From Mesodorylaimus sp. YZB2_4 (Eukaryota; Nematoda; Enoplea; Dorylaimida; Dorylaimidae), in assembly GCA_030248295.1 (NCBI GenBank), contig JASANH010001726.1:496001-560000 (forward strand): DNA of 64,000 nucleotides. The letters are read 5' to 3'. Below, piece after piece: positions 34,274 through 44,586 of this stretch. The notes below the pieces were generated by a model. The model saw nothing but the letters and a program-made list of their open reading frames with translations. It had not been told where the DNA came from and ran no database searches. Each line of letters starts with the position of its first letter. Position 1 is the first letter of the stretch. The translations under genes were made by a program, and so were the position numbers.

Positions 34274-35841
34274 TACGGTTGGTAAAAATACTTGATTTGA
34301 ATGCGCATGCGTATGCGTATACGCAAAGTCTCTCGAATGCGTATGAGTATTGCGTAATACGCAAATTGCGTACTTCACAAAGTATGCATACAAGTTTGCG
34401 TATTGCGTATTTTTTATGGTCGGTTTCTAGCCCCATACAGTAACTAACTATGCATCCGTGGCAAAAATTCAGCGACCATAGCAGCTGCAAGGTCATTTTG
34501 ACATGGCAGTACATTTTGCTGCCGCTTATGGCCAGCTTTAAAAGTCCAACCGGAAAAATTCCTGTCAGCTTCGATCATGGATTCTTTCCGAATACTCTCA
34601 GCTCCCATCCAATCAATGCCTTAATTGCCCAACGCGGTACTTTTCGAAACACTTGTTCAGCACTGGCGGAACATGTCATAGCCACGGTGGCACAAGGTGA
34701 TATTTAGCCATATATAATACAAAAAACCTAGCACAGACTTTGGCTTTGAGGCCGCAGACCTGAATGACTGATAAGTTTCTTTGACATAACATTCTAGTCC
34801 AGCGTTTGGAGGCTTGCAGTGCAGCGGCCACACGCTCACAAAACATTCCTAAGACTCACAAGAAGACTGCTAAGACTTCCCTGATTTCCTGCACAAATTT
34901 TGGATAAGAACACTTACATCAGATACGGATTTTTAAGAATTACAGGGTTTTTAGAATGTCTTCCAGGAATGCTTGCTTAAATTCCTAATCGATTATAAAA
35001 ACAAGTCTTTTTCCAGCATTCAATATTATATACTGCTCTGTATGAACGCAGTTTACTGGCTGCCCGATTGTGTGAAGAAACAGACATATAGGCATTTTCC
35101 TCACACAGTTCGGGAGGATCTTCATTGAGAAACCTCAGAACTCCTAACAAGTGAATCACAGAGAAGAAATTTCGCGGATTTGAATACAAATTCTTTTACC
35201 CGTTCTTCTTGGTCTCCTACGTAATGTACATGATAAATCCTTACGGAGGGGGCTAAATAAATTAGCGTAGTCACAGGATCGCTACAAACTATCATACTCA
35301 CTCCTTACCGTGGACCTAAATAGGGACCACAGCATGCAAAGTTGCACAAAAACCTTCTCTTTATGCTAGAGGCTTTATGAGGCTTTTATGAGAGCTTTAT
35401 GGCGACATGCAGAAGAATCATAAAAGTCAAAACAAGAAGTTTAAGGAGATAGATGTGGTAGAAGGATTATGCACAGTGTGGCAGCTCTTCCATCCACGAG
35501 CAAGCCAGTTTAAACTAGAAATGAGGCATGACTCAAACACGCAGATGCCTTACAAACAATCACTCTGATCATGAGACAAGAAATATGGACTAATAAGAGG
35601 ATGTGAGCACATTGTCTCTATCTCTCGTCGTCATTGTTTCGAAAAAATTCGCGGCTTTTTATGATTTATTTCAAGCTGCTTTTATCGGCATACGCATTGG
35701 ATGTATTGCGTACAAGCCAGTTTGCGTATGCGTACATGCGTACATCGGTTAGAATGCGTATGCGTTTGCGTATACGCATCCAAATTCTAATGCGTAATAC
35801 GCAAACATTGCCAATGCGTATTTTGTACGCAACCAACTGTA
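34274..35841. mobile_element. 1.57-kb hAT-like element with GCGTAT-array ends
   Basis: Inverted ends TACGGTTGGT (left) and ACCAACTGTA (right) enclose dense TGCGTATGCGTATACGCA arrays at 34303-34410 and 35685-35835. Flanks TGGCTAGC (34266-34273) and TGGCCAGC (35842-35849) match at 7 of 8, an hAT-size target duplication. No transposase frame is present, so it would need a helper. It lies between the two polycysteine genes. Confidence 0.7.
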
Positions 35842-35937
35842 TGGCCAGCAGCTTTTTTTATTAAAATTGTTTTTGACGGAAGCCCATTTTTCCCTATAGT
35901 CCGTCAGCAATCATACCTTGAAAAAAAGACTGAGCGA

Positions 35938-36224
35938 GGATCAGCACACACAGCAGCGTCCCTTTCCTCGGACGATGGCGAGTGAACTGTGAACCCTGTC
36001 GGTGTTGGACAGCTAAGACTGTCTACTCTTTTGGCTTCCGTCTCTCCATTCGGAGCACCTCGTCGGTACCGGGTGAGTCACCCACGGCCTGGGGGGGGGG
36101 GAGGATGGTTTATGGTTTGCAAAACGACCGCCATCACCGGGGATCGAACCCGGGACGAGTCCAGCCACTAGCTCCCAAGCAATACAAAGAGACAAATGCC
36201 GAACCGCTGCACCACCGCGGCCGC
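35938..36224 (-). mobile_element. tRNA-derived SINE, family 2, copy 2
   Basis: Same organisation as the copy at 30643-31006: GCGGTGGTGCAGCGGTTC head, B box CGGGTTCGATCCCC (complement near 36140-36153), and a body with GGTGCTCCGAATGGAG. A G run interrupts the body near 36092. Confidence 0.8.
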
Positions 36225-36923
36225 TTATGTACAGGTAGCAGCTACTGTTAGAAATTTTTTATTTTCGGTTCGATTCCAACTAGAAATTTTTCCAACTTGA
36301 AACAATTTTATGAGATTAGTTGAAACGCGCTTCACAAATATTTTTCGTGAAAGAATTTGTTCCTTCATGCTCACATTCCCAAAGACCGACAGATGGTCAT
36401 TTTACTACATCTATTTAAACAATAAAATTTCCGAATCAGCTAGGATCGATAGCTAGACTCACAAGTCTTACGGCCACCTTGTAAGGAGGACTTAGTTGAG
36501 TATTTGTATTTTACATAGTGACATCTAGAATGCACCTTAGATTCAAGAGTGCCATAATGTATCTCTTTACCAGTTCCTATGCCTTCAGCTTCTAGTTCTC
36601 CTCTTTGTTATTATCGTGCAATATGCCTTTATGCATATACTGCATATTCTTTGCCAATATAACAAGCCCTCTTTCTTGCTTTATCCAGGTCGATAATTCA
36701 GTCTCGCCGCTGTGCTCGTCAATGAAACCATCGCTCGCACTATTGACTTACAACCTAGCGAGAAGGACGGGCGGAGGCACTGAATGCCTTTCAAATGCAG
36801 CCAAACACAATGAACCATATCGTGCTGTATATTTGGGACTCTCAAGCACCAGACTCACAAACACGAGCACCCAACTCTAATATGTATAACCTATTCCAAG
36901 CACAAAGGACCCTACTGGCCAAA

Positions 36924-37588
36924 CTAATTACGCTTACAACCGCCACCCATGCCACCTCCCATACCACCACCCATGCATCGCTTGGTCATTCTCTTCTCGG
37001 CGCTGCGTCCGTTCATGCAGCGTTGTTGACGGCTGACCTCGGCGTCGCGTTGGAAAAACATTTGTTGTTTGACGATCTTGGCGGCGCGCTCTGCCAGGGC
37101 ACGCTTACCGCAGCAGCAGCAGCACTTGCAGCAACAACAACAGCAGCAGCAACAGCAGCAACAGCAGCAGCAGCAGCAGCAACAGCAACAGCACTTGCAG
37201 CAGCAGCAGCACCCGCGCTTGGTGCGGGCCATGCGCTTATCGGTGCTGGGCTCGAACACTGCGCTGTCGGCGCGACCGAGCAACTGCAATTCACGTTTGC
37301 CATTCATGCATCGCTTGCTGCGTTGGCTAGATTCCACTTGGCGCTGGATGCGTCCCCAGCCGCCCATGTGATCGCCTCCCCCGCAGCTGCATCGCTTGGC
37401 ACGGTCCACATCCTTAGCTTCCACTGAGACGGCGGCAGCTTCTGTAGAAAGGGAAATTGACATGACAGACCCAATTTCTATTCCATGCTTTTCTCACCTT
37501 CAGTTTGTTCTTGATCGGCTGGTCGAGCATAGGCCAAGGCAGCCACAGCCAGGCAGAAGAAAGCAACTAAACATTTGGTCGAGTGCAT
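36924..37588 (-). CDS. Secreted polycysteine prepropeptide-like protein 2
   Basis: Two exons (37588-37498, 37441-36924; 56-bp intron at the same place and phase as gene 1) encode 202 residues. The signal peptide is MHSTKCLVAFFCLAVAALAYA. The layout matches gene 1: CSCGGGDHMGGWGRI, then CMNGKR in place of the MGG repeat, then a block of 32 Cys in 34 residues (C5-K-C22-K-C5) between KRG and GKR. A conserved linker (MFFQRDAEVSRQQRCMNGR) and CMGGGMGGGMGGGCKRN end the protein. Cys codons again mix TGC and TGT in different order from gene 1, so the two blocks diverged silently while staying Cys. The gene is convergent with gene 1. Probably a recent duplication; function unknown. Confidence 0.85.
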
Positions 37589-37675
37589 TTTCTGACAGGA
37601 GGGAGCGGCTCTGGCCAAGTGAGCTAAGCGGGGGTAGCTTGGTCGATAATGCGATGATGCATGCTCTTCTGGCAC

Positions 37676-37684
37676 CCTTATATA
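37676..37684 (-). promoter_or_regulatory. TATA box of polycysteine precursor gene 2
   Basis: CTATATAAGG on the minus strand about 90 bases before the ATG, matching the position of the TATA box in gene 1. Confidence 0.6.
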
Positions 37685-38057
37685 GGCATCCATATTAGAA
37701 AGTAGGTCATGCTGACAAAACAGACGATCCGTTAAGCAAACACTGATCCTGCCTGATTTCACGATTTCGTGGGAATGTTTCGAGCGTGATGAGCGAATTC
37801 GCCATCTTGAATCCATGGGCAGGCACTACTGCCGTGTAACACATTTTTTCATGTTATCTAGGGTTTGGTGAGTAAAGGTTTTTCAAAAAGTACCAGGAGT
37901 TGTGTCTTGAACAGTTTATCGCAAAATCAGTAGCTTTAGCTCTAAAAGAAATCCTAAAAACTGGGCACCTGAGAGAGATATTTTGCATGTTCAGCTCGGT
38001 TTCACAGAGCAGTTCAAGTTAGTCTTTTATTTCACTAAAATGGCCAATAGTGTAACG
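37685..38057. other. Intergenic, nothing recognised
   Basis: Upstream region of polycysteine gene 2; no further motif could be supported. Confidence 0.4.
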
Positions 38058-39647
38058 CAGAGGTCGGGCCAATAGTGTCATGCATGTGCTCTCAACTTCA
38101 TTGTGTGGTGTAAACCCATGTGCAATTTTTATTTGCGATTGCTCAAACTGAGAATTGTAATTATCTGGCCTCACTGTCTGTATTGCAGTGCACAATCGAT
38201 TTCACTGCTTGCCTAAATCAAATAAAAGTTGGATGGACTAAGCATCGACTGCATGCTGTAACACGTTACAGACCAGCAGCCTGGATTTACAGAAAACCTG
38301 TTGGCCAAAGGAGTAGGTTGTAAAGATTGCAAAAACGGGCAAGTCTGCCCGACCTGGTCTTTGGCTGAAGTATTACTGTATTTTGGATGGCCTCTCTAAA
38401 TGCGGCTTCTTGAAGATGATCGTCTGTCTGTCGAGCCAGCATGTCCAGATGCCTGTCGATGGCAAGATATACATAAATAGGATGCAATAGTTGCCTCAGC
38501 ATGCGAAAAAAGCACCCTCCTGGAGCGACGAGGATGGATTAGAAAACCTGCAACACATGCTATGCATAGCTTTATACAAAATTTCTCTTAATAATTAGGC
38601 CTTCTTCGTCAAGGTCGTGCGCCCTACTCGTTTTAGACTCCATGTTGGCTGGTCAAAGCAAAGAAGTATAGCATAGCATATAGCATGTTTTCTAATCCAT
38701 CCTCGTCGCTCCAGGAGGTGCTTTTTTCGCATTCTGAGGCCACTATTGAATCCTATTTATGTATATCTTGCCATCGACAGGCATCCGGAATGGACGCAAC
38801 AGGAGACCCTCTGCGATGTCGGTGCCAAGCTTCTTCCCCTGTGGGGGTGGGCTGATTCGAGAGCCACGCACCCCATGAGTTTATCGCTTTGTAAGAATAA
38901 AGGGTTCAGTCCCACCCGCGGCATGCCAGGAGCTCACTTGACGGCTGTGACTTGATCCCAAGCTGATCGGTTTTCAGGTCTGCTGAGCAAACTGTAGGAC
39001 TTTTCATCGAGGCAAGTGTCACGAGTGCAAGACGTGGGCATGCTGACCCGACAGACAGACAGACGATCATCTTCAAGAAGCTGCATTTGGGGTGGCCATC
39101 CAAAATACAGTAATACTTCAGCCAAAGACCAGGTCGGGCAGATTTGCCTTTTTGGCAATCTTTACAACCAAATGACACGCAAATTCGTGAAGCGTTCCAA
39201 ATTTTACCGGCGTGGCCTGGTGGGTTAGGCGTCTGCCTCTCACACCAGGTGCGCAGTTACGGGCGAGTGTTCGACTCGCGGGCCGGTAAATCATATTGTG
39301 TAAAATGTGTCCCTTCACCCTCCAGTGCGCATAAGCGTTTGGTGATGTGATAAAACATGAACATGATGATGATGATAATGAACAACCTACTCCTTTGGCC
39401 AACAGGTTTTCTGTAAATCCAGGCTGCTGGTCTGTAACGTGTTACAGCATGCAGTCCATGTTTAGTCAATCCAACTTTTATTTGATTTAGGCAATCAGTG
39501 AAATCGATAGTGCAGTCTGCAATACAAACAGTGAGGCCAGATGATTACAATTCTCAATTTGAGCAATCGCAAATAAAAATTGCACATGGGTTTACACCAC
39601 GCAATGAAGTAGAGAGCACGTGCATGACACTATTGGGCCGACCTCTG
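38058..39647. mobile_element. 1.6-kb foldback (long inverted repeat) element
   Basis: The left arm, about 38058-38545, is repeated inverted in three blocks: 39390-39647, about 39036-39169 and 38692-38790. The matches cover GGTTTACACC, AACACGTTACAG, CCAAAGACCAGGTCGGGCA and CTAATCCATCCTCGTCGCTCC. Two insertions break the right arm: a SINE (39170-39387) and an unidentified 245-bp piece (about 38791-39035). No coding capacity is seen. Its right end overlaps the final codons of the adjacent GPCR. Confidence 0.85.
39170..39387 (+). mobile_element. tRNA-derived SINE, family 1, with empty site
   Basis: The head has A box TGGCCTGGTGGGTTAGG and B box GTGTTCGACTC; the body is CCCTTCACCCTCCAGTGCGC; the tail is (ATG)n. 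ACAACC flanks it at 39164-39169 and 39382-39387. The uninterrupted sequence (GCAATCTTTACAACCTACTCC) survives in the opposite arm near 38320, which proves insertion. About 36 bases of extra sequence precede the tRNA head. Confidence 0.88.
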
Positions 39648-40697
39648 ACTAGCAACTGTTACAGCCACCCCACTGGCTACTTGGGCATTTGCTGCCCATC
39701 GTTTCAAGCATGGAGTTGATTCGTATATCATCTGACGGAAATTCTTGCTCAGCGCAAAAACGACATAGAAATCACAAATATCAAAAATTTCTAACGCTGC
39801 ATCGACTAAAGATCCAAAAAAATGACTACGACAGTCATAGAATGTTGGAGAGGCGTAGACAGCTACATAATATGAGCTGAGAACAACCATCGACAAAAAG
39901 TTAAACAATGATTCAAAAACTGCTAAAAGCAAAAGAACTTTTTGTTGATCTTCTTGTCTTTTCTTAGCTTCGTTTGTTTTTGTTGCTTTCATCTGACCGA
40001 CTTTCTTGACATGACGTTGATACATTGTCACCATGATCACATTGGATGCGATTAGAGACAAGGCTCCAACCAAACGTATAGCATTGCGCAAGTGGGACAG
40101 AGAAGCTGCTGTCAAACTGCTCGTATATTCTTCATCTACCGCGAGATGGTACAAGTTTTTTTCACCTAATTGAGGGAAGAAACGAAAGCAATCAAAAATG
40201 CTGCTACTTATTGCCACAAAAGAACAAATGGCGCAGGCGATTGCTTGGTGCTTTCTATGATTGATTTGTTTGTAGGAGAAAGGTTTTCCTAAAGCGAAGA
40301 TTCGATCGACAGCGGCGGCCAGAGCCATTAGCACTGATAAACTGATAAACATATTGACCAGAGGAAATGCAATGTGTGCAGCGAACCACATGCAAGCGTA
40401 GCTTGATCTAAACCAAACAACGCCATCCCGACCCTCTGCTCCTGAGAACCAATAAAACGTGACCACAAGGAGAGCGTAGGTGATCACCTCGATGGTCTCG
40501 GTCACAGTTACAATAATTTGGTAACCAAAAGCTGCTTCTTCTTTGGCTTTTTTACAGAATGCCACAAAACACAAGGAGTAGCCGCAGAGGCCAAATACGA
40601 AGTGCATTGGCATGATGACATAGTAGGCCATGAACGCAGCTACATCTCCAGCCGAGTGAGACCACGCGCAAACGTCGCTGATCGTTGAATTGGTCAT
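39630..40697 (-). CDS. Rhodopsin-like G-protein-coupled receptor
   Basis: An intronless gene of 355 codons with a true ATG. Seven hydrophobic helices are visible. After a short glycosylatable N-terminus (NST), TM1 is VIMPMHFVFGLCGYSLCFVA. TM3 ends ALAAAVDRIFALGKP, a DRF variant of the DRY motif. A basic third loop (QMKATKTNEAKKRQED) precedes TM6, and after TM7 comes an amphipathic ALSKNFRQMIYE segment. TM7 lacks a clear NPxxY (EIFDICDFYVVF). It resembles peptide or orphan receptors of invertebrates; the ligand is unknown. The last five codons and the stop lie inside the right end of the foldback element at 38058-39647. Confidence 0.8.
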   Translation of the reverse strand: MTNSTISDVCAWSHSAGDVAAFMAYYVIMPMHFVFGLCGYSLCFVAFCKKAKEEAAFGYQIIVTVTETIEVITYALLVVTFYWFSGAEGRDGVVWFRSSYACMWFAAHIAFPLVNMFISLSVLMALAAAVDRIFALGKPFSYKQINHRKHQAIACAICSFVAISSSIFDCFRFFPQLGEKNLYHLAVDEEYTSSLTAASLSHLRNAIRLVGALSLIASNVIMVTMYQRHVKKVGQMKATKTNEAKKRQEDQQKVLLLLAVFESLFNFLSMVVLSSYYVAVYASPTFYDCRSHFFGSLVDAALEIFDICDFYVVFALSKNFRQMIYESTPCLKRWAANAQVASGVAVTVASQRSAQ

Positions 40698-41455
40698 TGC
40701 TGGGCCTGGACCTTACAACGGCACTGTGATCTATGGTTGCCGATCTTGGAATTTAAAAGGTAGAAGGCTAGCTGGCGCAAGAAACATAGTTAATTAATCC
40801 AAGCTTCTCTAATTTCCGTTTGCACTGTTGGTTTTCGCTGGTCTACTTTTACATGAATGTTGCTCTTTATTCATATTTCCTGAGAGTCTTGCTGGGCAGG
40901 TTTCCTGGGATAATGCCTGGGGTCTCTCTGAAACGGCAGGAGGTAAGGATTCATACCTACTTTTAGTCTAATTATGGGATTCCTCGCATCTATTGCTCGG
41001 TGCTTGCTGATTTTTAATAAGGTCTTGAGAGCCTGGTGAGCAAGACTAATGAAAGAAGCTTACCAAAGTTTCAAAAGTTTGAAAGTTATAGCTCATTATG
41101 CGTTTCCTGCTGCCCGAATAAGGCCATCTGATTGTGGATTTTGACAAAGAGTAATGTTTGAGTGGATAGCAGTGCCAAACTGAACCGATATGAAATCAAT
41201 TGATATCACTATCATGCTCAAACAGGCCAAGTGCTTGTCTGTCCTCAAGTTCATATATGCTGGACAACAGCTAATGACTTATATTTCTGATAGCCATAGC
41301 AGCACTACAATGATCGTATTCGTAGGTACACACATTCAGGCACACAGCTAACCTGCAGACCAGTTTATAACCAGTACATTTGCATAACCTGCAAGACATA
41401 TATTATTTATATGCTCGCATTATGCATATTGAAATCGTCAGACATCCATAACCAC
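40698..41455. other. Intergenic, nothing recognised
   Basis: Upstream region of the GPCR and downstream region of the receptor subunit; AT-rich, with no supported feature. Confidence 0.4.
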
Positions 41456-41522
41456 CATGTGTTCCTTAGCCCTCGAGTACGCTGTAAAGTGCTCGGCCAT
41501 GGATAAAGTATGACATGACATA
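41456..41522 (+). mobile_element. SINE family 1, 5'-truncated tail
   Basis: It matches the tail of the copy at 12684-12856: TGTGTTCCTTAGCCCTCGAG, then GGCCATGGATAAAGTATGACATGACAT. The tRNA head is missing. Confidence 0.75.
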
Positions 41523-41675
41523 AATAAACCATTATATGTGCTATGATCATAAAATACTGATATCAGGTCACAAGAATCATCTAGCGAATGATACGAATTG
41601 TAGCGGACATAACATGCACATTGTGAGAAAATAACAAAAATTACAACCATATTTCAGGTTCGAGCGAGGAGCCTC

Positions 41676-44586
41676 TCATATCGTAAGCAGTCCAACCCAA
41701 AGGAAGGCATAGACCAGTGATAATAGGAGAAATATTATCCTGTCTAAAGCAATAACTACGCAGAGCCAATGCCTCGTACCTTCCACTCGCTCACTGGTAT
41801 TTGATTGTCCTCGGCGACGACTGCTTCCATTTGATGAATTCTGTCGTTGAGGCTGTTGCAGATGAAAACTTTCATTCGGCGATGAATGCCTCGGCGAAGC
41901 CCTCGCCGTAAATTCTGAATCTTCGGCAAAAGAGGCTTGTGGTGTTCTTTTAGTTGCTCCCATCTGGTTAGTAATCACTATGGCATGCCTCAGATTTTGA
42001 TGACGTCTAGATCTGCTTGACGACGAATGTGAACCGAAATCGCACCATTGAGTTTCCAGTTGATCAGGTGACAGGCAGCAAAATATTTTGATGAATTTAT
42101 TCCTCAGAAGATTTAGTAATTGAGGAGGTACGTGAGTTTTGCGCTCTGATAAAGAGTTGGTGAATAATGCGATTATCAGCGAGGTGAGAGAGATAAAAAG
42201 GTTTGTGATGCAAAGAATAACTAAAAATATAGAAATCAATAGTTGCGAAAGGATTGGGAAATATATTTATCATAAAGTACAGTAAATACATAATAATCTG
42301 TTATGCATTAGAAATGGAAATAGAGACCCCAAACAGGAACTGATCCAACCTCTCCAGATTACTGTTCACCTTTTTCCGTTTTCTACTCATCAAACAACAT
42401 ACCGTAATACACTACATATTGAAGAATATCTGGAGAATACCTTGGAGAAATATTATCTCAAATGGATCCAAGGTGGAGAAATTATTTGAGGGGAAAATGA
42501 AAATGTGCAACACATTTTGATATCAGTTAATAAATTTTTTTATTCCATAAATCTGCGCGGGCACCTTTGCAAGCACATGCGAATCCCTCAATGAGCATAT
42601 CCTACGGTACCTCCTTCATTCTTGAAAGCCAAAAAATGGCAAGCTGCCCATGGAGTGGGCACGTACAGTATAGGTATCCCGTAGCCAGGGCCTTTGAGGG
42701 GGAGAATCATTAAATCCAACGGGTCCGAGTAAGGGAAACTCAAAAACTGGGTGATGGGGAAGCTAAATGAGTACAATATTTACAGCTTGGACAGCCTCGT
42801 CTGCCTTGACCTCGTGACAGTGCCACGATAGGGGCTTGGGCTAGTGCAAATGTTGCTCAGGTCTAAAAACTTAGATATATTTATCAGATAACATCAAAGC
42901 TTAGCTGGTCTAGAAGATACATACGAAAAAATGGACTACATTTAGACCGTGTTTTTTGGCACTAGCAGGTAGAATCTTACCAGTGCGAGGCATTCCATTG
43001 AATACCATGGGTGGTAGTCGAGAAAACATAGCTAACATGTGAATAACCTCCAGAAATAAAGCAGCAAGAATCAATATTATTTTCCAGGAACCCTTTCTTG
43101 TAAGGGTGAATAAAAAGGCAACAGTCGTCATAATGGCCGTTATTATAGCAGGTATAAGAATGAATTGCCTGACAAAAACAGGCTGTCTTTCAATGGTGAA
43201 TAAAATGTTGATATAATGCCATTTTTCTGTTTCAAAAGTAAGTTCTGATAGAAGTAAAGAGACATTTGTTATTTTCCAGTTGGTGTTGTACAGCCTATGA
43301 CTGTCCCTGTAAATCAGAGATGGGTTGTTGGCTAAATTTGAGCTCAGATGCCATTTGAGTTCTTGCGTACGATACGCCCACGAACCCAGTGCAACAGTGC
43401 ACGTCTGCGTGTCCCACGGATAGCGTGCATAGTCGAATTCACAAAAGGCGTTCAAACTGATTGGAGGATCGATGACTACTCGACCATCTTTGTAAACGTG
43501 CGCTAAAGTGTTGGAACTGACCAAAGTGTCCATTTTTGATTCGGCACTAAAAACATTTTTGATGTTCACCTAGTTTTTAAACTTCTTTTTAAAATTGCTT
43601 TATTGTAACTGCTAGTCATTGCTTACTTGTTGTACAAGTGTAAATCTGGTCGCCATACAAAATGTTGAGGTATGACGATTTTAGAAATAGCGTTGCTGAA
43701 TTCTGTGCTCGAATTCCACGCTAGACGCTCGTCGTACCATTGCTAAAATGAATCGAGTGACCGAGATCCTTCTTGGAGGAAGTTAAGTTAAAGAGTTGTT
43801 GCCAGCTTAAATGCTGTGCATGCTTTGCATGCTGTGAGTGAGGACAGAACATGAGAGCATGTTTTCATAGCCCAAATGAAAACGGGGATTCATGCCGTAC
43901 CCTAGCGTCTTCTAGTGGTTTCTAGGTCAACTGCTCGCCCACTATTTCAGTGAAGTAAAAGGCTTACTTGAATCCCCCTGTGAAACCGAGCTGAACATGC
44001 AAAATATCTCTCTAAGATGCCTAACTTTTTAGTCTTTCTTTTAGAGCTAAAGCTACTACTTTGCAACGACAAAAGATCAAACCCATCGTGTAAGCTAGAT
44101 TGCAACTTTGCGTGACTTACCAGTATGACCCATCCGTGCAAATCTATAGTTTGATGATCTTCATCCTGAAATATAGAGCGAGATAGATTTGTGAAACAGT
44201 CACAATCATTAGATTTATTTACCACATCGCCCAAATGCGTGACGATCATAGAAAAATTACACATGACTTCGCTCGACGTTCCAGCCAACGGTCTAACATG
44301 TCGATTATAAGATTGCATAATTTGCAAATGGAGACCATGATAAGTATTATAATTTATTTCTTTAGTTGCTCCATGAATTTCATGGTCGCTGCTCACCTCG
44401 TCTTCCCTTTGCACTCGACGATTCATATCTTCATCTTGCGAATCTCCATACTCCCCTAAAAATTTACTCTTTTATGGCATCAGCGATTCGAAAAAAATCT
44501 ACAAATTTACCTGAGGCGAAAGAAATAGAAAGCAATAATAGTGACAAAAATGTCCCGAAATACAAATTATGTTCTCCCGCTGGCAT
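41676..44586 (-). CDS. Nicotinic acetylcholine receptor-like subunit (non-alpha)
   Basis: Six exons (44586-44511, 44455-44223, 44165-44121, 43742-43627, 43546-42981, 42220-41676) join in frame to 526 residues. A signal peptide (FLSLLLLSISFAS) is followed by the extracellular ligand domain (WYDERLAW, VWRPDLHLYN). The Cys loop, C192 to C206, has 13 residues between, including YPWD. M1 is about 283-305 (FILIPAIITAIMTTVAFLF), M2 about 312-330 and M3 about 346-365. A long Ser/Arg/Gln-rich cytosolic loop precedes the final M4 (DRIIFLLLSLVYAFLW). Loop C has no vicinal Cys pair, so it is a non-alpha type. Before M2 the usual GEK is GSWK, so the acidic ring residue is absent. It would form cation-type pentamers with other subunits at the plasma membrane, but ion selectivity is uncertain. 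Confidence 0.92.

Noticed and set aside
37069-37371. Possible CRISPR-like or other regular array from repeated CAGCAG spacing
   Set aside because: It is the complement of a Cys codon run in an animal gene; no spacer structure exists.
36795-37427. Long plus-strand frames with poly-Ala, poly-Gln and poly-Thr opposite the polycysteine gene 2
   Set aside because: They are antisense readings of the TGC/TGT codon run. The minus strand has the signal peptide, TATA box, splice sites and the paralogue, so the plus frames are by-products.
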